Positions 6,975 to 14,302 of a stretch of DNA of 24,757 nt are shown piece by piece. The notes beneath the pieces are model-generated. The model was not told the origin of the DNA and searched no databases. It was given only the letters and a program-made list of their open reading frames with translations. A program made the position numbers and the translations under genes. The stretch comes from a virus. Within the stretch, counting starts at the first letter, position 1, and each line of letters begins with the position of its first letter. The stretch spans positions 1 to 24,757 of IMG/VR virus record IMGVR_UViG_3300019093_000748. The stretch is one strand, 5' to 3'.

Positions 6975-8789
6975 ATGGCCATAACTTCAGCACAAACCAT
7001 AGCGGCTGCAGGACTAGTCAACGGCCAAGGCATTACCAGCAGCCAAGACATGGGTTCGCAGTTTGGTACCAACAATTCCAAACCATTGGTCATTGCCATA
7101 GACAACCTGTATGCTAGCGAAGCCGCCAACAATGTGGCTGGACTATCCACCATACTGAACAAGATACCCAAATGGGTCAGTGGTCGCAATGGCGTAGAAA
7201 AAATATCCTCACAGGCCACTGCACAGGCCGGCAGTATCATGGGTTCGGGAGTCAGTGGTGTTAAAAACTTTGCACTCACAGTAAATCAAACAGGTGGCTA
7301 TGGTTCAGCCAGTCTTGATTGGGCCTCATCTATCCAGCAGTACCAGGGCAAGTCATTCACGGACTTTGGGCTACAAAACAAAAGTTATCAAGACATAGCC
7401 AGCGGCGGCACCACTGGCGCCTTTTCTGCTCTCAAAGATGTAAAAGGTGGCATACAAAATGCGATGAAAGACTTTGGTGCTTCGTTGAGCAAGCTGGGCA
7501 CAGCATTCAGCTTTGGGGACATAACACAGACTTTTGCACCAGCAAGTTTTATCAAGAATCTTCGTCGCCAGGGCTTGGGCGATGTTGGCGAGTTGAACTA
7601 CAAATTGGCGGCCCTAGGCATTGTGTCTGACGAAGATCTTGACAAGGCTGACCCAGCGGTGCTACGTAAGACCATGGATACTGTGAGTTCTGCGGATGTA
7701 CAAAAAGTGGTCGAACAAACTGGTATGCAACTGCCTCCAGGTGCCAAACTGACTTCCTTGAGTGATCTACTCAATGCTAAGAAAATACTGCCACCAAATC
7801 TACAGGCCATGGCTCCTTCGGGATCATTGACTGATGTAAACTCCATATTGGGCAACATGGGCGGCAAGTTTAAATCAGGCACAGATATTGCCAAGTTTGT
7901 TGGCAAAGCCGAAGTTCCTGAATTTAGTCAATTGAGTGCATTGTCCAGTCCCTTGCCGGCATCGATCATCACAGACTTATCGCCCTTTATTGGCAAGGTT
8001 GAAATGCCTGCTGTCGACGGAGTTGTACAAACTCTAGGCACCGGCCCTTTGGGTAACCCCACAATCAAAGACATGATGGGATCAGCCGCAGGGGTGGGGT
8101 TCATAGACAACTTTAAAAAAATCAATGCCGCTCACGACAGCGTGATGAACAGTCAAGTGGGACAAAATTTACATTCAGCATTGATCAATGTGTACACTGC
8201 TGATCAACGCGGTGATCCCACTGGCCCTGCAACGGATGCCTTGGCCGTTGCTGTTGACAGATTCAATCAGGCTGTTGCCACCAGCCCAGAAATCATAGAA
8301 GCACAAAAAGCTGCCGCAGGTACCATATTGCAAATGACTAGGGAAAGCGGACTGTTGCCCTTGGCTGGGGTTGACTTAGCCAATCCACCGACTGTGCCCG
8401 GAGTCACTGGAATTCTTAACCTAGCAAAAAGTTTGCCCTCCTATGGAGTGGACAAACAGAATCTGGGATTCAAAGATGTGCTTAGTGGGGTAGCTGACAA
8501 AAACAGCATCTACGGTGAAGCCATACAGGCTGCCATGATGGAGGGTCGTAATCGAGCACGACAGACTTCGGCAGGTATATCAGACAACATTTCTGCCGAC
8601 CCAACAGCAATACTGTCTGCCAAACTTTCAGCAAAACAATCAGCGGGACTGACTGATCTACAAAAACAAAATGTGATAGCTGATGCCAAGGAGTTGAAAA
8701 TTGATCCAAATCAGGCCTTGTCAAACGCTCAACTGTTTGGTTACAACAACGAGTACTTTGTGAAAAAAGGCTACCCTTCGGCCTCATGA
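6975..8789 (+). CDS. Large virion-like protein after PAAR (604 aa), probable baseplate or tail component
   Basis: I do not recognise a named family. The protein is rich in Gly, Ser, Ala and Leu, with no signal peptide, no obvious membrane helix and no catalytic motif. It begins MAITSAQTIAAAGLVNGQGI and contains repeated amphipathic stretches such as SGTDIAKFVGKAEVPEFSQL and PLPASIITDLSPFIGKVEMP, which look like an imperfect internal duplication (about residues 302-345). It starts 1 base after the PAAR stop without its own ribosome site. Position directly after the tail tip suggests a baseplate hub, tape-like or injected protein; this is an inference from context. Confidence 0.85.
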   Translation: MAITSAQTIAAAGLVNGQGITSSQDMGSQFGTNNSKPLVIAIDNLYASEAANNVAGLSTILNKIPKWVSGRNGVEKISSQATAQAGSIMGSGVSGVKNFALTVNQTGGYGSASLDWASSIQQYQGKSFTDFGLQNKSYQDIASGGTTGAFSALKDVKGGIQNAMKDFGASLSKLGTAFSFGDITQTFAPASFIKNLRRQGLGDVGELNYKLAALGIVSDEDLDKADPAVLRKTMDTVSSADVQKVVEQTGMQLPPGAKLTSLSDLLNAKKILPPNLQAMAPSGSLTDVNSILGNMGGKFKSGTDIAKFVGKAEVPEFSQLSALSSPLPASIITDLSPFIGKVEMPAVDGVVQTLGTGPLGNPTIKDMMGSAAGVGFIDNFKKINAAHDSVMNSQVGQNLHSALINVYTADQRGDPTGPATDALAVAVDRFNQAVATSPEIIEAQKAAAGTILQMTRESGLLPLAGVDLANPPTVPGVTGILNLAKSLPSYGVDKQNLGFKDVLSGVADKNSIYGEAIQAAMMEGRNRARQTSAGISDNISADPTAILSAKLSAKQSAGLTDLQKQNVIADAKELKIDPNQALSNAQLFGYNNEYFVKKGYPSAS

Positions 8790-8801
8790 TTTTCGAAACT
8801 T

Positions 8802-8855
8802 TCTGGTCATTATAATACCAGATAACTTGATTTTTCTGTAAAAAACTTGTATAAT
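8802..8855 (+). promoter_or_regulatory. Sigma70-type promoter for the lysis genes, with an upstream hairpin around a TATAAT
   Basis: TTGATT (8827-8832), a 17-base spacer and TATAAT (8850-8855) form a near-consensus promoter, giving a start near 8862 and a leader of about 80 bases. Just upstream, TCTGGT (8802-8807) and ACCAGA (8817-8822) pair around the 9-base loop CATTATAAT. This could be an operator, or a terminator-like end for the 604-residue gene, though it has no T-run. The gap 8790-8940 holds no ORF. Confidence 0.65.
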
Positions 8856-8940
8856 AGACTCAGTTAATGGGTTATAGTAGCAGTTTTTACTGGAAAATGA
8901 TCCTTATATAAAACTACGCAGTCTACGAAAGGAGATTGAA

Positions 8941-9498
8941 ATGAAAAAATACCTACCTAGTGTAGTAAAGTTTTTGACCATCATGCTTGGCATGTGGTTG
9001 ACAACTTTTGCTCTGGTCTCAGTAACCAAGTCGAAGTTTGACGGGTTGAGATTGAGCCAGGCTGAAATCAACTCAGCCAAAATTATTACGTCTTCGGACC
9101 GTGAGCGTCAACTTCGTTGTCTAGCTCAAAACATATATTGGGAAGCAGCCGGTGAGCCATTTGAAGGCAAGGTGGCTGTGGCACAGGTCACAATGAACCG
9201 TGCCGCCAGTTCAAACTTTCCCAGTGATGTGTGTGCAGTTGTTTATCAAAAGAACGTGGTGTATGAAAAAGTGGTTTGCCAGTTCAGTTGGTATTGTGAA
9301 GGTACCCATAGGGTCAAAAAAATCCACGCACCTTTGTACCGTGAAAGCGAAGAAGTTGCCAAAAAAGTTCTACTTGAAAACTTTCGGTTAAGCAGTCTAA
9401 AACATGCCATGTACTATCATGCTGATTATGTCAAGCCCAATTGGAAGAAACAACCGATTGCAAAAATAGGGCGCCACATATTTTATGCAGGTAACTAA
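8941..9498 (+). CDS. SleB/CwlJ-type cell-wall hydrolase, probable endolysin with N-terminal membrane anchor
   Basis: This is a 185-residue peptidoglycan hydrolase of the Hydrolase_2 family. Residues 8-28 are one hydrophobic segment after MKKY, acting as a signal-arrest anchor or uncleaved signal. The catalytic domain is at about 53-183: NIYWEAAGEPFEGKVAVAQV contains the family's conserved Glu (Glu68), followed by TMNRAASSNFPSDVC, VCQFSW and a terminal HIFY. The membrane anchor would let it reach the periplasm without a holin. It has a strong ribosome site (AAAGGAGAT) and its own promoter. The next gene, a membrane protein, begins immediately after the stop, as expected for a lysis pair. The alternative is a virion-borne hydrolase, less likely given the anchor. 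Confidence 0.88.
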   Translation: MKKYLPSVVKFLTIMLGMWLTTFALVSVTKSKFDGLRLSQAEINSAKIITSSDRERQLRCLAQNIYWEAAGEPFEGKVAVAQVTMNRAASSNFPSDVCAVVYQKNVVYEKVVCQFSWYCEGTHRVKKIHAPLYRESEEVAKKVLLENFRLSSLKHAMYYHADYVKPNWKKQPIAKIGRHIFYAGN

Positions 9499-9861
9499 AT
9501 GCCCATACTTTCATCAACCCCTAACTACAAATCAAAAATGAATCTAAAACAATTTACATTCGATCAAGCCAAGAAACAAGTGACTGATTTTTTTGTTGAT
9601 CACTTTCATAAAATATCAGCAGACACCATGGGTTGGATGGCAGCCATTTTCTTACACCTGGCCACTATCCCAACCCTGCTGGCCCTGCTGACAGGACTCA
9701 CAGACAACACCCCCAACATTGATGTTGTGATGTTCCTGTGGACCGGCCTGATCCTGCTGTTTTTCCGTGCAGTCATCCTCAAGGACATACTGAACATTGT
9801 GACCATCAGTTTGGGATTTGTAACTCAAGCAGTTTTGATGGCTTTGATCTTGTTCAAATAA
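9499..9861 (+). CDS. Three-helix membrane protein next to the endolysin (holin candidate)
   Basis: The protein is 120 residues with hydrophobic segments at about 44-66 (MGWMAAIFLHLATIPTLLAL), 76-93 and 98-119. The N-terminal 40 residues are charged and cytoplasmic-looking. The ATG directly abuts the hydrolase stop (TAAATG). An internal ATG at 9538 (MNLKQF) is a possible alternative start. Short multi-pass proteins beside an endolysin are often holins, but similar proteins with a MGWMA...HLATIPTLL segment are, to my memory, common uncharacterised membrane proteins of marine T4-like phages. Membrane location is clear; function is not. Confidence 0.75.
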   Translation: MPILSSTPNYKSKMNLKQFTFDQAKKQVTDFFVDHFHKISADTMGWMAAIFLHLATIPTLLALLTGLTDNTPNIDVVMFLWTGLILLFFRAVILKDILNIVTISLGFVTQAVLMALILFK

Positions 9862-9864
9862 ATA
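9857..9864 (+). promoter_or_regulatory. Late-promoter-like AATAAATA
   Basis: AATAAATA differs by one base from T4 late TATAAATA and overlaps the stop codon of the membrane protein (9859-9861). It lies 21 bases before the ATG at 9886, leaving a short leader that contains AGGAGG (9876-9881). The downstream TTGTGT is shared with the elements at 15613 and 21621. Confidence 0.55.
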
Positions 9865-9885
9865 CTTGTGTCAACAGGAGGCACT

Positions 9886-10113
9886 ATGCCCAAAAAGATC
9901 GAAGTAGAGCAAGAGGATGATCTTGAGTTCGACGAAATTCAAGAAATCGAAGAAGACGACTACGGATTTGTGTTTGATGCAGAGGGAAATGTCAAGTTTC
10001 TTTTTGTTCCCGATAACTTGCCGTTCAAGCCTCCCAAGAACATTGTAAAAATTATGAAGATACTGGGTGTAACTGATCTTACACAATACAGCACCGGCGC
10101 CCCATTGCACTAA
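9886..10113 (+). CDS. Small acidic hypothetical phage protein (75 aa)
   Basis: The start is the ATG at 9886, not the GTG at 9868, because a full AGGAGG ribosome site lies 4 bases upstream of it and would be inside the longer reading. The N-terminal third is strongly acidic (EDDLEFDEIQEIEEDD). The C-terminal part (YGFVFDAEGNVKFLFVPDN, then IVKIMKILGVTDL) looks like a small folded domain seen in other T4-like phages as a conserved hypothetical. No catalytic motif is visible. It ends at a strong terminator. Confidence 0.85.
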   Translation: MPKKIEVEQEDDLEFDEIQEIEEDDYGFVFDAEGNVKFLFVPDNLPFKPPKNIVKIMKILGVTDLTQYSTGAPLH

Positions 10114-10116
10114 ATC

Positions 10117-10146
10117 AAAAGTAGTATGATCGTACTACTTTTTTTT
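10117..10146 (+). terminator. Rho-independent terminator
   Basis: AAAAGTAGTA (10117-10126) pairs perfectly with TACTACTTTT (10133-10142) around TGATCG, followed by a run of eight T (10139-10146). It closes the lysis/acidic-protein unit. Confidence 0.9.
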
Positions 10147-10148
10147 GG

Positions 10149-10177
10149 TTGCCCATAATTCCTATTTGTGCTATAAT
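10149..10177 (+). promoter_or_regulatory. Sigma70-type promoter abutting a start codon
   Basis: TTGCCC (10149-10154), a 17-base spacer and TATAAT (10172-10177). The first eight spacer bases, ATAATTCC, are identical to those of the promoter at 10429. Only six bases separate the -10 from the ATG at 10184, so transcription would begin at or next to the A of the start codon. Confidence 0.75.
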
Positions 10178-10183
10178 TATGGC

Positions 10184-10414
10184 ATGAACAAAATAGATCA
10201 ATACCTAAAATGGATTGCCACAGTCACCCTGATTGTTGGCACTGGAATCAACGGACTGGGCTTTTACCCACTTGGACCCATCATACTGGCCCTAGGCGGC
10301 ATTATGTGGTTGGCAGTCAGCATCATGTGGCGCGAAGCCAGCCTGATTGTGACCAATGGTATTATGACCATCACAGGCATAGCCACCCTGTGCTACAGCG
10401 TGTTCTGCAAGTAA
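10184..10414 (+). CDS. Small membrane protein (76 aa), probably leaderless
   Basis: I chose ATG 10184 because the upstream TTG at 10145 lies before the promoter -10 and within the terminator T-run region. The protein (MNKIDQYLKWIATVTLIVGT at the start) has hydrophobic segments at about 8-24, 28-48 and 56-72 and so should sit in the inner membrane. Comparable 70-90-residue membrane proteins starting with KYLKWIAT-like sequence occur in T4-like phages; function unknown. No Shine-Dalgarno is present, in keeping with a leaderless mRNA from the adjacent promoter. Confidence 0.8.
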   Translation: MNKIDQYLKWIATVTLIVGTGINGLGFYPLGPIILALGGIMWLAVSIMWREASLIVTNGIMTITGIATLCYSVFCK

Positions 10415-10428
10415 TACTTTGGTAGTAC

Positions 10429-10457
10429 TTGTCCATAATTCCCAAATTTGTTATAAT
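10429..10457 (+). promoter_or_regulatory. Sigma70-type promoter, twin of the one at 10149
   Basis: TTGTCC (10429-10434), a 17-base spacer starting with ATAATTCC, and TATAAT (10452-10457). The predicted start is near 10464, giving a 22-base leader with AAAGGAG at 10472-10478 before the ATG at 10486. Confidence 0.75.
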
Positions 10458-10485
10458 ATACGCATAGAAACACAAAGGAGCCCGA

Positions 10486-10761
10486 ATGTTTTACATTGTT
10501 GCTAGAGGTACCGGACACATTGTCACCGACGGACCCAACCGCACTAGAGCCTACAAAACTTTTGGTTCGGCACGTGCCACCCGTACTCGTCTTTGTCGCA
10601 AAGCAGGCTACTCAGTGAGTGAACTCAGCATCATTGATACCAAGTATTACAAGCCTCAAATGGTCGTTCGCACCAATCTCATGACCGGACAAGAGTACCA
10701 AGAGGATGTCAACACCCCCAACTGTTGCTCACCCAGCTCAGAAACTTTTTGGAGTATGTGA
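10486..10761 (+). CDS. Small basic hypothetical phage protein (91 aa)
   Basis: The reading frame starts at an ATG with an excellent AAAGGAG site and its own promoter. The sequence opens MFYIVARGTGHIVTDGPNRT and continues with a basic segment KTFGSARATRTRLCRKAGYS, likely a nucleic-acid or ribosome contact, but I do not recognise a family. Cysteines at 37, 79 and 80 form no known motif. The stop overlaps the next ATG (TGATG at 10759-10763), so it heads a three-gene operon of small proteins with the next two genes. Confidence 0.82.
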   Translation: MFYIVARGTGHIVTDGPNRTRAYKTFGSARATRTRLCRKAGYSVSELSIIDTKYYKPQMVVRTNLMTGQEYQEDVNTPNCCSPSSETFWSM

Positions 10762-11006
10762 TGAGTGAACCCAGAATTGAAGGCCTAACTCCACGTCAAA
10801 TTGAACTGTTGGAAATCATGTGGGAATTGGAAGAACTGGAAGATTTGGAATCGTGGAAGGCTCGTTTGGCCCCACGTGATCAACGCACCGTGGACCAATT
10901 GATACGCATGGTCTTGATTGAAACCTTTGATGCCGAGTTTGCCAAAGAAACTCAATTCCCCGAAGCCCGTGCAGTTATTCAACGTGTCATGAAAGAGAGT
11001 CGATAA
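10761..11006 (+). CDS. Small helical hypothetical protein (81 aa)
   Basis: The start at 10761 is set by the TGATG overlap with the previous stop and a GGAG site at 10751-10754; the longer reading from 10725 would overlap the previous gene needlessly. The protein is predicted mostly helical (LTPRQIELLEIMWELEELED, then LIRMVLIETFDAEF), with no known motif. It belongs to a tight cluster of three overlapping genes and looks like a conserved T4-like phage accessory protein. Function unknown. Confidence 0.82.
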   Translation: MSEPRIEGLTPRQIELLEIMWELEELEDLESWKARLAPRDQRTVDQLIRMVLIETFDAEFAKETQFPEARAVIQRVMKESR

Positions 11007-11182
11007 TGAACCCTAAAGATTATAGTCGTCGTGAATTTTACTATCGGTACCGGCAACCAATCTGGAATCCCACCACACCGGCCATCAACCGATTGCGTGA
11101 GGACATTGCAGAGCAGGCCGTGGCCGCCAGTGACCTGATGGAAGCCAAAATGGTTATTGCATACATTATGCAAAAGAGGTAA
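11006..11182 (+). CDS. Very small basic protein (58 aa), coupled to the previous gene
   Basis: The ATG at 11006 overlaps the previous TAA (TAATG). The 58 codons read MNPKDYSRREFYYRYRQPIW at the start and then an amphipathic helix (AINRLREDIAEQAVAASDLM) to the stop at 11180-11182. Tyr/Arg-rich N-terminus, no membrane segment. Translational coupling and the intact frame between two small genes and a terminator support it as real. I do not recognise the family. Confidence 0.75.
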   Translation: MNPKDYSRREFYYRYRQPIWNPTTPAINRLREDIAEQAVAASDLMEAKMVIAYIMQKR

Positions 11183-11221
11183 GTGGTTGGTGCGTTAGTT
11201 GTTCATTTCCTTTCAAACTCA

Positions 11222-11245
11222 AACCCGCTTCGGCGGGTTCTTTTT
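11222..11245 (+). terminator. Rho-independent terminator
   Basis: AACCCGC (11222-11228) pairs with GCGGGTT (11233-11239) across a TTCG tetraloop, followed by CTTTTT. It ends the small-gene operon that starts at 10464. Confidence 0.93.
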
Positions 11246-11246
11246 G

Positions 11247-11254
11247 GCTAAATA
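11247..11254 (+). promoter_or_regulatory. Late-promoter-like GCTAAATA
   Basis: The TAAATA core begins 3 bases after the terminator T-run. The predicted transcript starts near 11260 and includes an AAGGGA-like ribosome site before the 20-codon ORF at 11274. It is the only promoter candidate for the structural-type gene at 11336. Confidence 0.6.
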
Positions 11255-11273
11255 TTCTATAAGGGACAGAATA

Positions 11274-11336
11274 ATGGCCACAATAAACATCACAATTCAA
11301 AGCCTGTTGAACCACCAAGATAACGGAAAAATATAA
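11274..11336 (+). CDS. 20-codon leader ORF coupled to the next gene
   Basis: ATG at 11274 reads MATINITIQSLLN and seven further residues, then a TAA that overlaps the ATG of the next gene (TAATG at 11334-11338). It follows an AAGGGA site. MATINITIQSLLN resembles the opening of phage virion proteins, so it may be the remnant of a once longer gene, or a real leader that couples translation of the 274-residue protein, which has no ribosome site of its own. Too short to be sure. Confidence 0.5.
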   Translation: MATINITIQSLLNHQDNGKI

Positions 11337-12160
11337 TGGCAGCTAACGGAATATCAACATTAATGATAGCGAGTGGAACCACTCTCACAAAAAATATCAA
11401 TCCACCCCATTCTAATACTGAAATTGTTGCTCCTTTCTCGGCTATTTGGAGTTTAAATTATACAGGTGCCTTAGGCGCAACAAATGATGTCTCATACAAA
11501 CTGTATGTAACATCGTTGGGCTTAGGCTCTTCTGTCACATTGACCAGTCATCAAACAGGTGATTTCGCAGTAACAGCAGGCAACTTCTTGTATGATGAAT
11601 ACGGAAACAGTATTGGCATTATCAAGGGTAATACCACAATAGACAATTACATGGCCAAGGCCGCGGCTGTTTGTGGTTCATTGTCTAATACTATAATAAC
11701 TGCCGCAACATACAAAGGCACATGGAACGCTTTTACTAACACACCCACACTGACTGATGGTGTTGGTACCTTGGGAGATGCTTACGATACAACAGTTGCT
11801 GGAACCAGCGGCGCCTTTCCTGCGTATGGCGAACAAGACTGGCGCATCTATGACGGCTCTGTTTGGCAAAGAGTTGCTAAAACAACCACAACACAATGGA
11901 CCGTAACACCGGCTGCGGATGGTGAAGCTGACAAAGAGGCAAGACAGAATGCCAAACTAACAATAGCAGAAGCTAAACGTCAAGGCAAAGTTGTAGCAAC
12001 GGACGGCACAATTACTGGGACAACTGATAGCACTAAACCATATTATCGTACAGCACGAATTTTAGATAAAACATTGTTACCTACCGTTTATATTGGTGGT
12101 ACAGTAACTACTCAATCACATTCATCAGGATTAGTAGATGGCAGACCTTGGGTGAGTTAA
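11336..12160 (+). CDS. Structural-type hypothetical protein (274 aa)
   Basis: The sequence is low in charge and rich in Thr, Gly, Ala and Asn in a beta-pattern (MAANGISTLMIASGTTLTKN; SLGLGSSVTLTSHQTGDFAV). Residues about 123-185 (AATYKGTWNAFTNTPTLTDG ... DWRIYDGSVWQRVAKT) resemble the carbohydrate-binding or tail-fibre-tip units of phages, in which a GTW...DG...W pattern recurs. It ends VDGRPWVS. A receptor-binding or capsid-decorating virion protein is the best guess; there is no signal peptide. Translation probably depends on the overlapping 20-codon ORF. Confidence 0.82.
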   Translation: MAANGISTLMIASGTTLTKNINPPHSNTEIVAPFSAIWSLNYTGALGATNDVSYKLYVTSLGLGSSVTLTSHQTGDFAVTAGNFLYDEYGNSIGIIKGNTTIDNYMAKAAAVCGSLSNTIITAATYKGTWNAFTNTPTLTDGVGTLGDAYDTTVAGTSGAFPAYGEQDWRIYDGSVWQRVAKTTTTQWTVTPAADGEADKEARQNAKLTIAEAKRQGKVVATDGTITGTTDSTKPYYRTARILDKTLLPTVYIGGTVTTQSHSSGLVDGRPWVS

Positions 12161-12169
12161 TCAAAAGTC

Positions 12170-12221
12170 TTGACACTCTTGGTTAATCCTGTTACATTAG
12201 TCATACTAATCTAACTAAATA
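12170..12221 (+). promoter_or_regulatory. Tandem sigma70 and late-type promoters
   Basis: TTGACA (12170-12175), a 17-base spacer and TACATT (12193-12198) make a good sigma70 promoter with a start near 12205. Downstream, ACTAAATA (12214-12221) is a late-type element whose start would fall at about 12227-12228, the A of the next ATG. The gene could therefore be expressed both early and late. No Shine-Dalgarno lies between. Confidence 0.65.
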
Positions 12222-12227
12222 CTGACT

Positions 12228-13934
12228 ATGATATTCGGATACTTTATGATGTTGGTTGCAGTGTCCATTTCTGCGATCGCCGCTTGGTACAGCGTGGAAG
12301 GCCTTACTGCGATCTTTGCCGCGGCTGTGGTGCCAGTGATCATCATGGGCGGTGCCCTTGAAGCTGGTAAGATTCTGGCCACAGTTTGGCTACACAACAA
12401 CTGGCCACGTGTGTCATGGGCCTACAAATCCTATCTAATACCTGCCATCATATTCCTTATGGTATTGACTAGCATGGGTATCTTTGGCTTCCTATCAAAG
12501 GCACACTCGGATCAAAGTCTGGTCACTGGAGATGCCACCAGCAAGGTTGCCATCTATGATGAAAAGATTCGAACAGCCAAAGACAACATAGAAGCCAACC
12601 GCCGGGCCCTTCGACAGATGGATGAGGCAGTAGATCAAGTCATGGGCCGAAGTGCGGATGAAAAAGGTGCTGACAAAGCAGTAGCCATTCGCAGGGGCCA
12701 GTCCAAAGAACGTGTGCGACTTCAAACTGAAATCACTGCTGAACAAACAAAGATTGCGGCTCTCAACGAAGAACGTGCGCCATTTGCGGCCGAGGTACGC
12801 AAGGTCGAAGCCGATGTGGGTCCAATCAAATACATTGCGGCCTTGATCTATGGTGACAATCCAGATACCACTGTGCTAGAACGTGCGGTACGTTGGGTCA
12901 TCATGCTGATTGTTGTGGTGTTTGATCCCTTGGCTCTGTGCCTGATTCTGGCCAGCAACAAGCAGTTGGAATGGGTCCGTGAAGATCGGGAAAAACTGCT
13001 GGATCCCGAACCGGCCTATGAACCTGATGATGGTCCGTTGACTGATCAACAGGTGGCAGCCATACAAGAAACTGCGGCCGAACAACTGCCCACAGGTCAA
13101 GTTGTTGTAACCAGTCAACTGTTTGAACCAGTCCAAGAGCCAGATGAACTGGAACAAAGCACAAAAACTATTGTTGTCAGTGATGCGACCGAAGAAGAGG
13201 AAGGCCATGATCCGCATCAAGAGGATTGGATTCAAAAGTATGATACCGATGTTGAAGAGACGCCGGTTGCTGAACCGGTTACCATGCTAGAACAACATCC
13301 ATATCTGAATCAGCCATTTGTACATTTCACAGACCTAAAACCCCTGGTGGCAAGAATTGAAGAACCCATACCGGAATCTGAATCTGAACCTGTGGTTGAT
13401 AATACCTTGGATCTTGCGGCTGAAGCCATTGAAGAACTCAACTCCGAAGTTGCTAGACTGGCAACAGAAAAGGCTGCCATTCAGCAACAACTGGCCGAAA
13501 CACAGGAAAAGTTAGCTCAAACTGCTCGAGAAAAACTGATCGAACATGATCGTGCCGTTAACCTAAGCACACAACTCATGGATCTACTGCATCCACCTAG
13601 AGTTGCACCTGTGCTGGATCTGGCACCCATTGCAGACAACGTGGCACCATTGAAGTCGGCTCCCAAGAGCAGTTTTGGAACAGAGTTTCCAGAAAACTCC
13701 AGCAAGGGTGATTTGTTTTTGAGAACCGACTACTTGCCAACTCGCTTGTTCAAATTCAATGGGGACTCTTGGATCTCATTAGAAAAGACCAACACCGACA
13801 GTTATACCTATGATGATGCTTACATCAACTATTTGATCAGCAAGATTGACACTGGCGAATATGACAGTGAAGATCTCAGTGATGCTGAACGTGAACAAAT
13901 TCGTGATTTTCTAGAAAAACGTGATGCAGGATAA
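12228..13934 (+). CDS. Large membrane protein with coiled coil and C-terminal virion-like segment (568 aa)
   Basis: Hydrophobic segments at about 4-23, 26-48 and 69-90 are followed by a charged helical region (residues 105-195, ALRQMDEAVDQVMGRSADEK), a fourth membrane segment at 222-243 (VRWVIMLIVVVFDPLALCLI) and a long acidic cytoplasmic tail. A second coiled coil lies at about 400-455 (AIEELNSEVARLATEKAAIQ). Residues about 480-525 (GTEFPENSSKGDLFLRTDYL ... LFKFNGDSWISLEK) look like the short DGD.WI unit common on phage proteins. I do not recognise a function; large proteins of this membrane/coiled-coil design occur in T4-like marine phages. Its stop overlaps the next gene. No ribosome site is visible, so it may be leaderless. 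Confidence 0.85.
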   Translation: MIFGYFMMLVAVSISAIAAWYSVEGLTAIFAAAVVPVIIMGGALEAGKILATVWLHNNWPRVSWAYKSYLIPAIIFLMVLTSMGIFGFLSKAHSDQSLVTGDATSKVAIYDEKIRTAKDNIEANRRALRQMDEAVDQVMGRSADEKGADKAVAIRRGQSKERVRLQTEITAEQTKIAALNEERAPFAAEVRKVEADVGPIKYIAALIYGDNPDTTVLERAVRWVIMLIVVVFDPLALCLILASNKQLEWVREDREKLLDPEPAYEPDDGPLTDQQVAAIQETAAEQLPTGQVVVTSQLFEPVQEPDELEQSTKTIVVSDATEEEEGHDPHQEDWIQKYDTDVEETPVAEPVTMLEQHPYLNQPFVHFTDLKPLVARIEEPIPESESEPVVDNTLDLAAEAIEELNSEVARLATEKAAIQQQLAETQEKLAQTAREKLIEHDRAVNLSTQLMDLLHPPRVAPVLDLAPIADNVAPLKSAPKSSFGTEFPENSSKGDLFLRTDYLPTRLFKFNGDSWISLEKTNTDSYTYDDAYINYLISKIDTGEYDSEDLSDAEREQIRDFLEKRDAG

Positions 13935-14298
13935 CATATACTCTAACTTTGTAACACCACCAGACTTTGTTGATGAACCAAAACACACAGTTTTGTTGAT
14001 TGATGTGTTTGATGATCACGTGCAGAGTCTAGGTAAATTTTGTAAGCATACTACGGCAGAATTCAATGTTTATTTGTACAATGCCAACATGGATGACATG
14101 ACTTGGTTCAGTCAGGCCGTGGATCGTGCAGATGTGATCATAGTGAACACTGTACCAAACCAGTTCAGTCCCTTGAAGGACATCATAGCCGAATCGCCCA
14201 AAGCCTGCTATTATGGACCAAAAGACAACTTAAAGAATACTCGTAGGATCAATAACCCTATAGATTATTTCATAGAACACGCAGATACGAGTAAATAA
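13924..14298 (+). CDS. Hypothetical phage protein (124 aa) with Rossmann-like pattern
   Basis: The start is taken as ATG 13924 (MQDNIYSNF); GTG at 13921 is one codon earlier in the same frame. The gene overlaps the preceding stop by 11 bases. Alternating strands and helices (TVLLIDVFDDHVQSLGKFCK; FNVYLYNANMDD; DVIIVNTVPN; KACYYGPKDN) suggest a flavodoxin- or receiver-like fold without an obvious active site. The ending NPIDYFIEHA looks like a conserved motif in phage proteins of this size. Function unknown. Confidence 0.82.
   Translation: MQDNIYSNFVTPPDFVDEPKHTVLLIDVFDDHVQSLGKFCKHTTAEFNVYLYNANMDDMTWFSQAVDRADVIIVNTVPNQFSPLKDIIAESPKACYYGPKDNLKNTRRINNPIDYFIEHADTSK
14290..14297 (+). promoter_or_regulatory. 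Late-promoter-like AGTAAATA abutting the bS21 start
   Basis: The TAAATA core ends 6 bases before the A of the bS21 ATG at 14303. It overlaps the stop codon region of the preceding gene (TAA 14296-14298). With T4-like spacing the transcript would start at the ATG itself. No Shine-Dalgarno is present. Confidence 0.5.
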
Positions 14299-14302
14299 AC
14301 AC

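Noticed and set aside
9868-9885. GTG start for the small acidic protein
   Set aside because: The AGGAGG ribosome site would lie inside the coding region; ATG 9886 is correctly spaced.
10145-10183. TTG start for the 76-residue membrane protein
   Set aside because: It lies in the terminator T-run and upstream of the promoter -10, so it would not be transcribed from that promoter.
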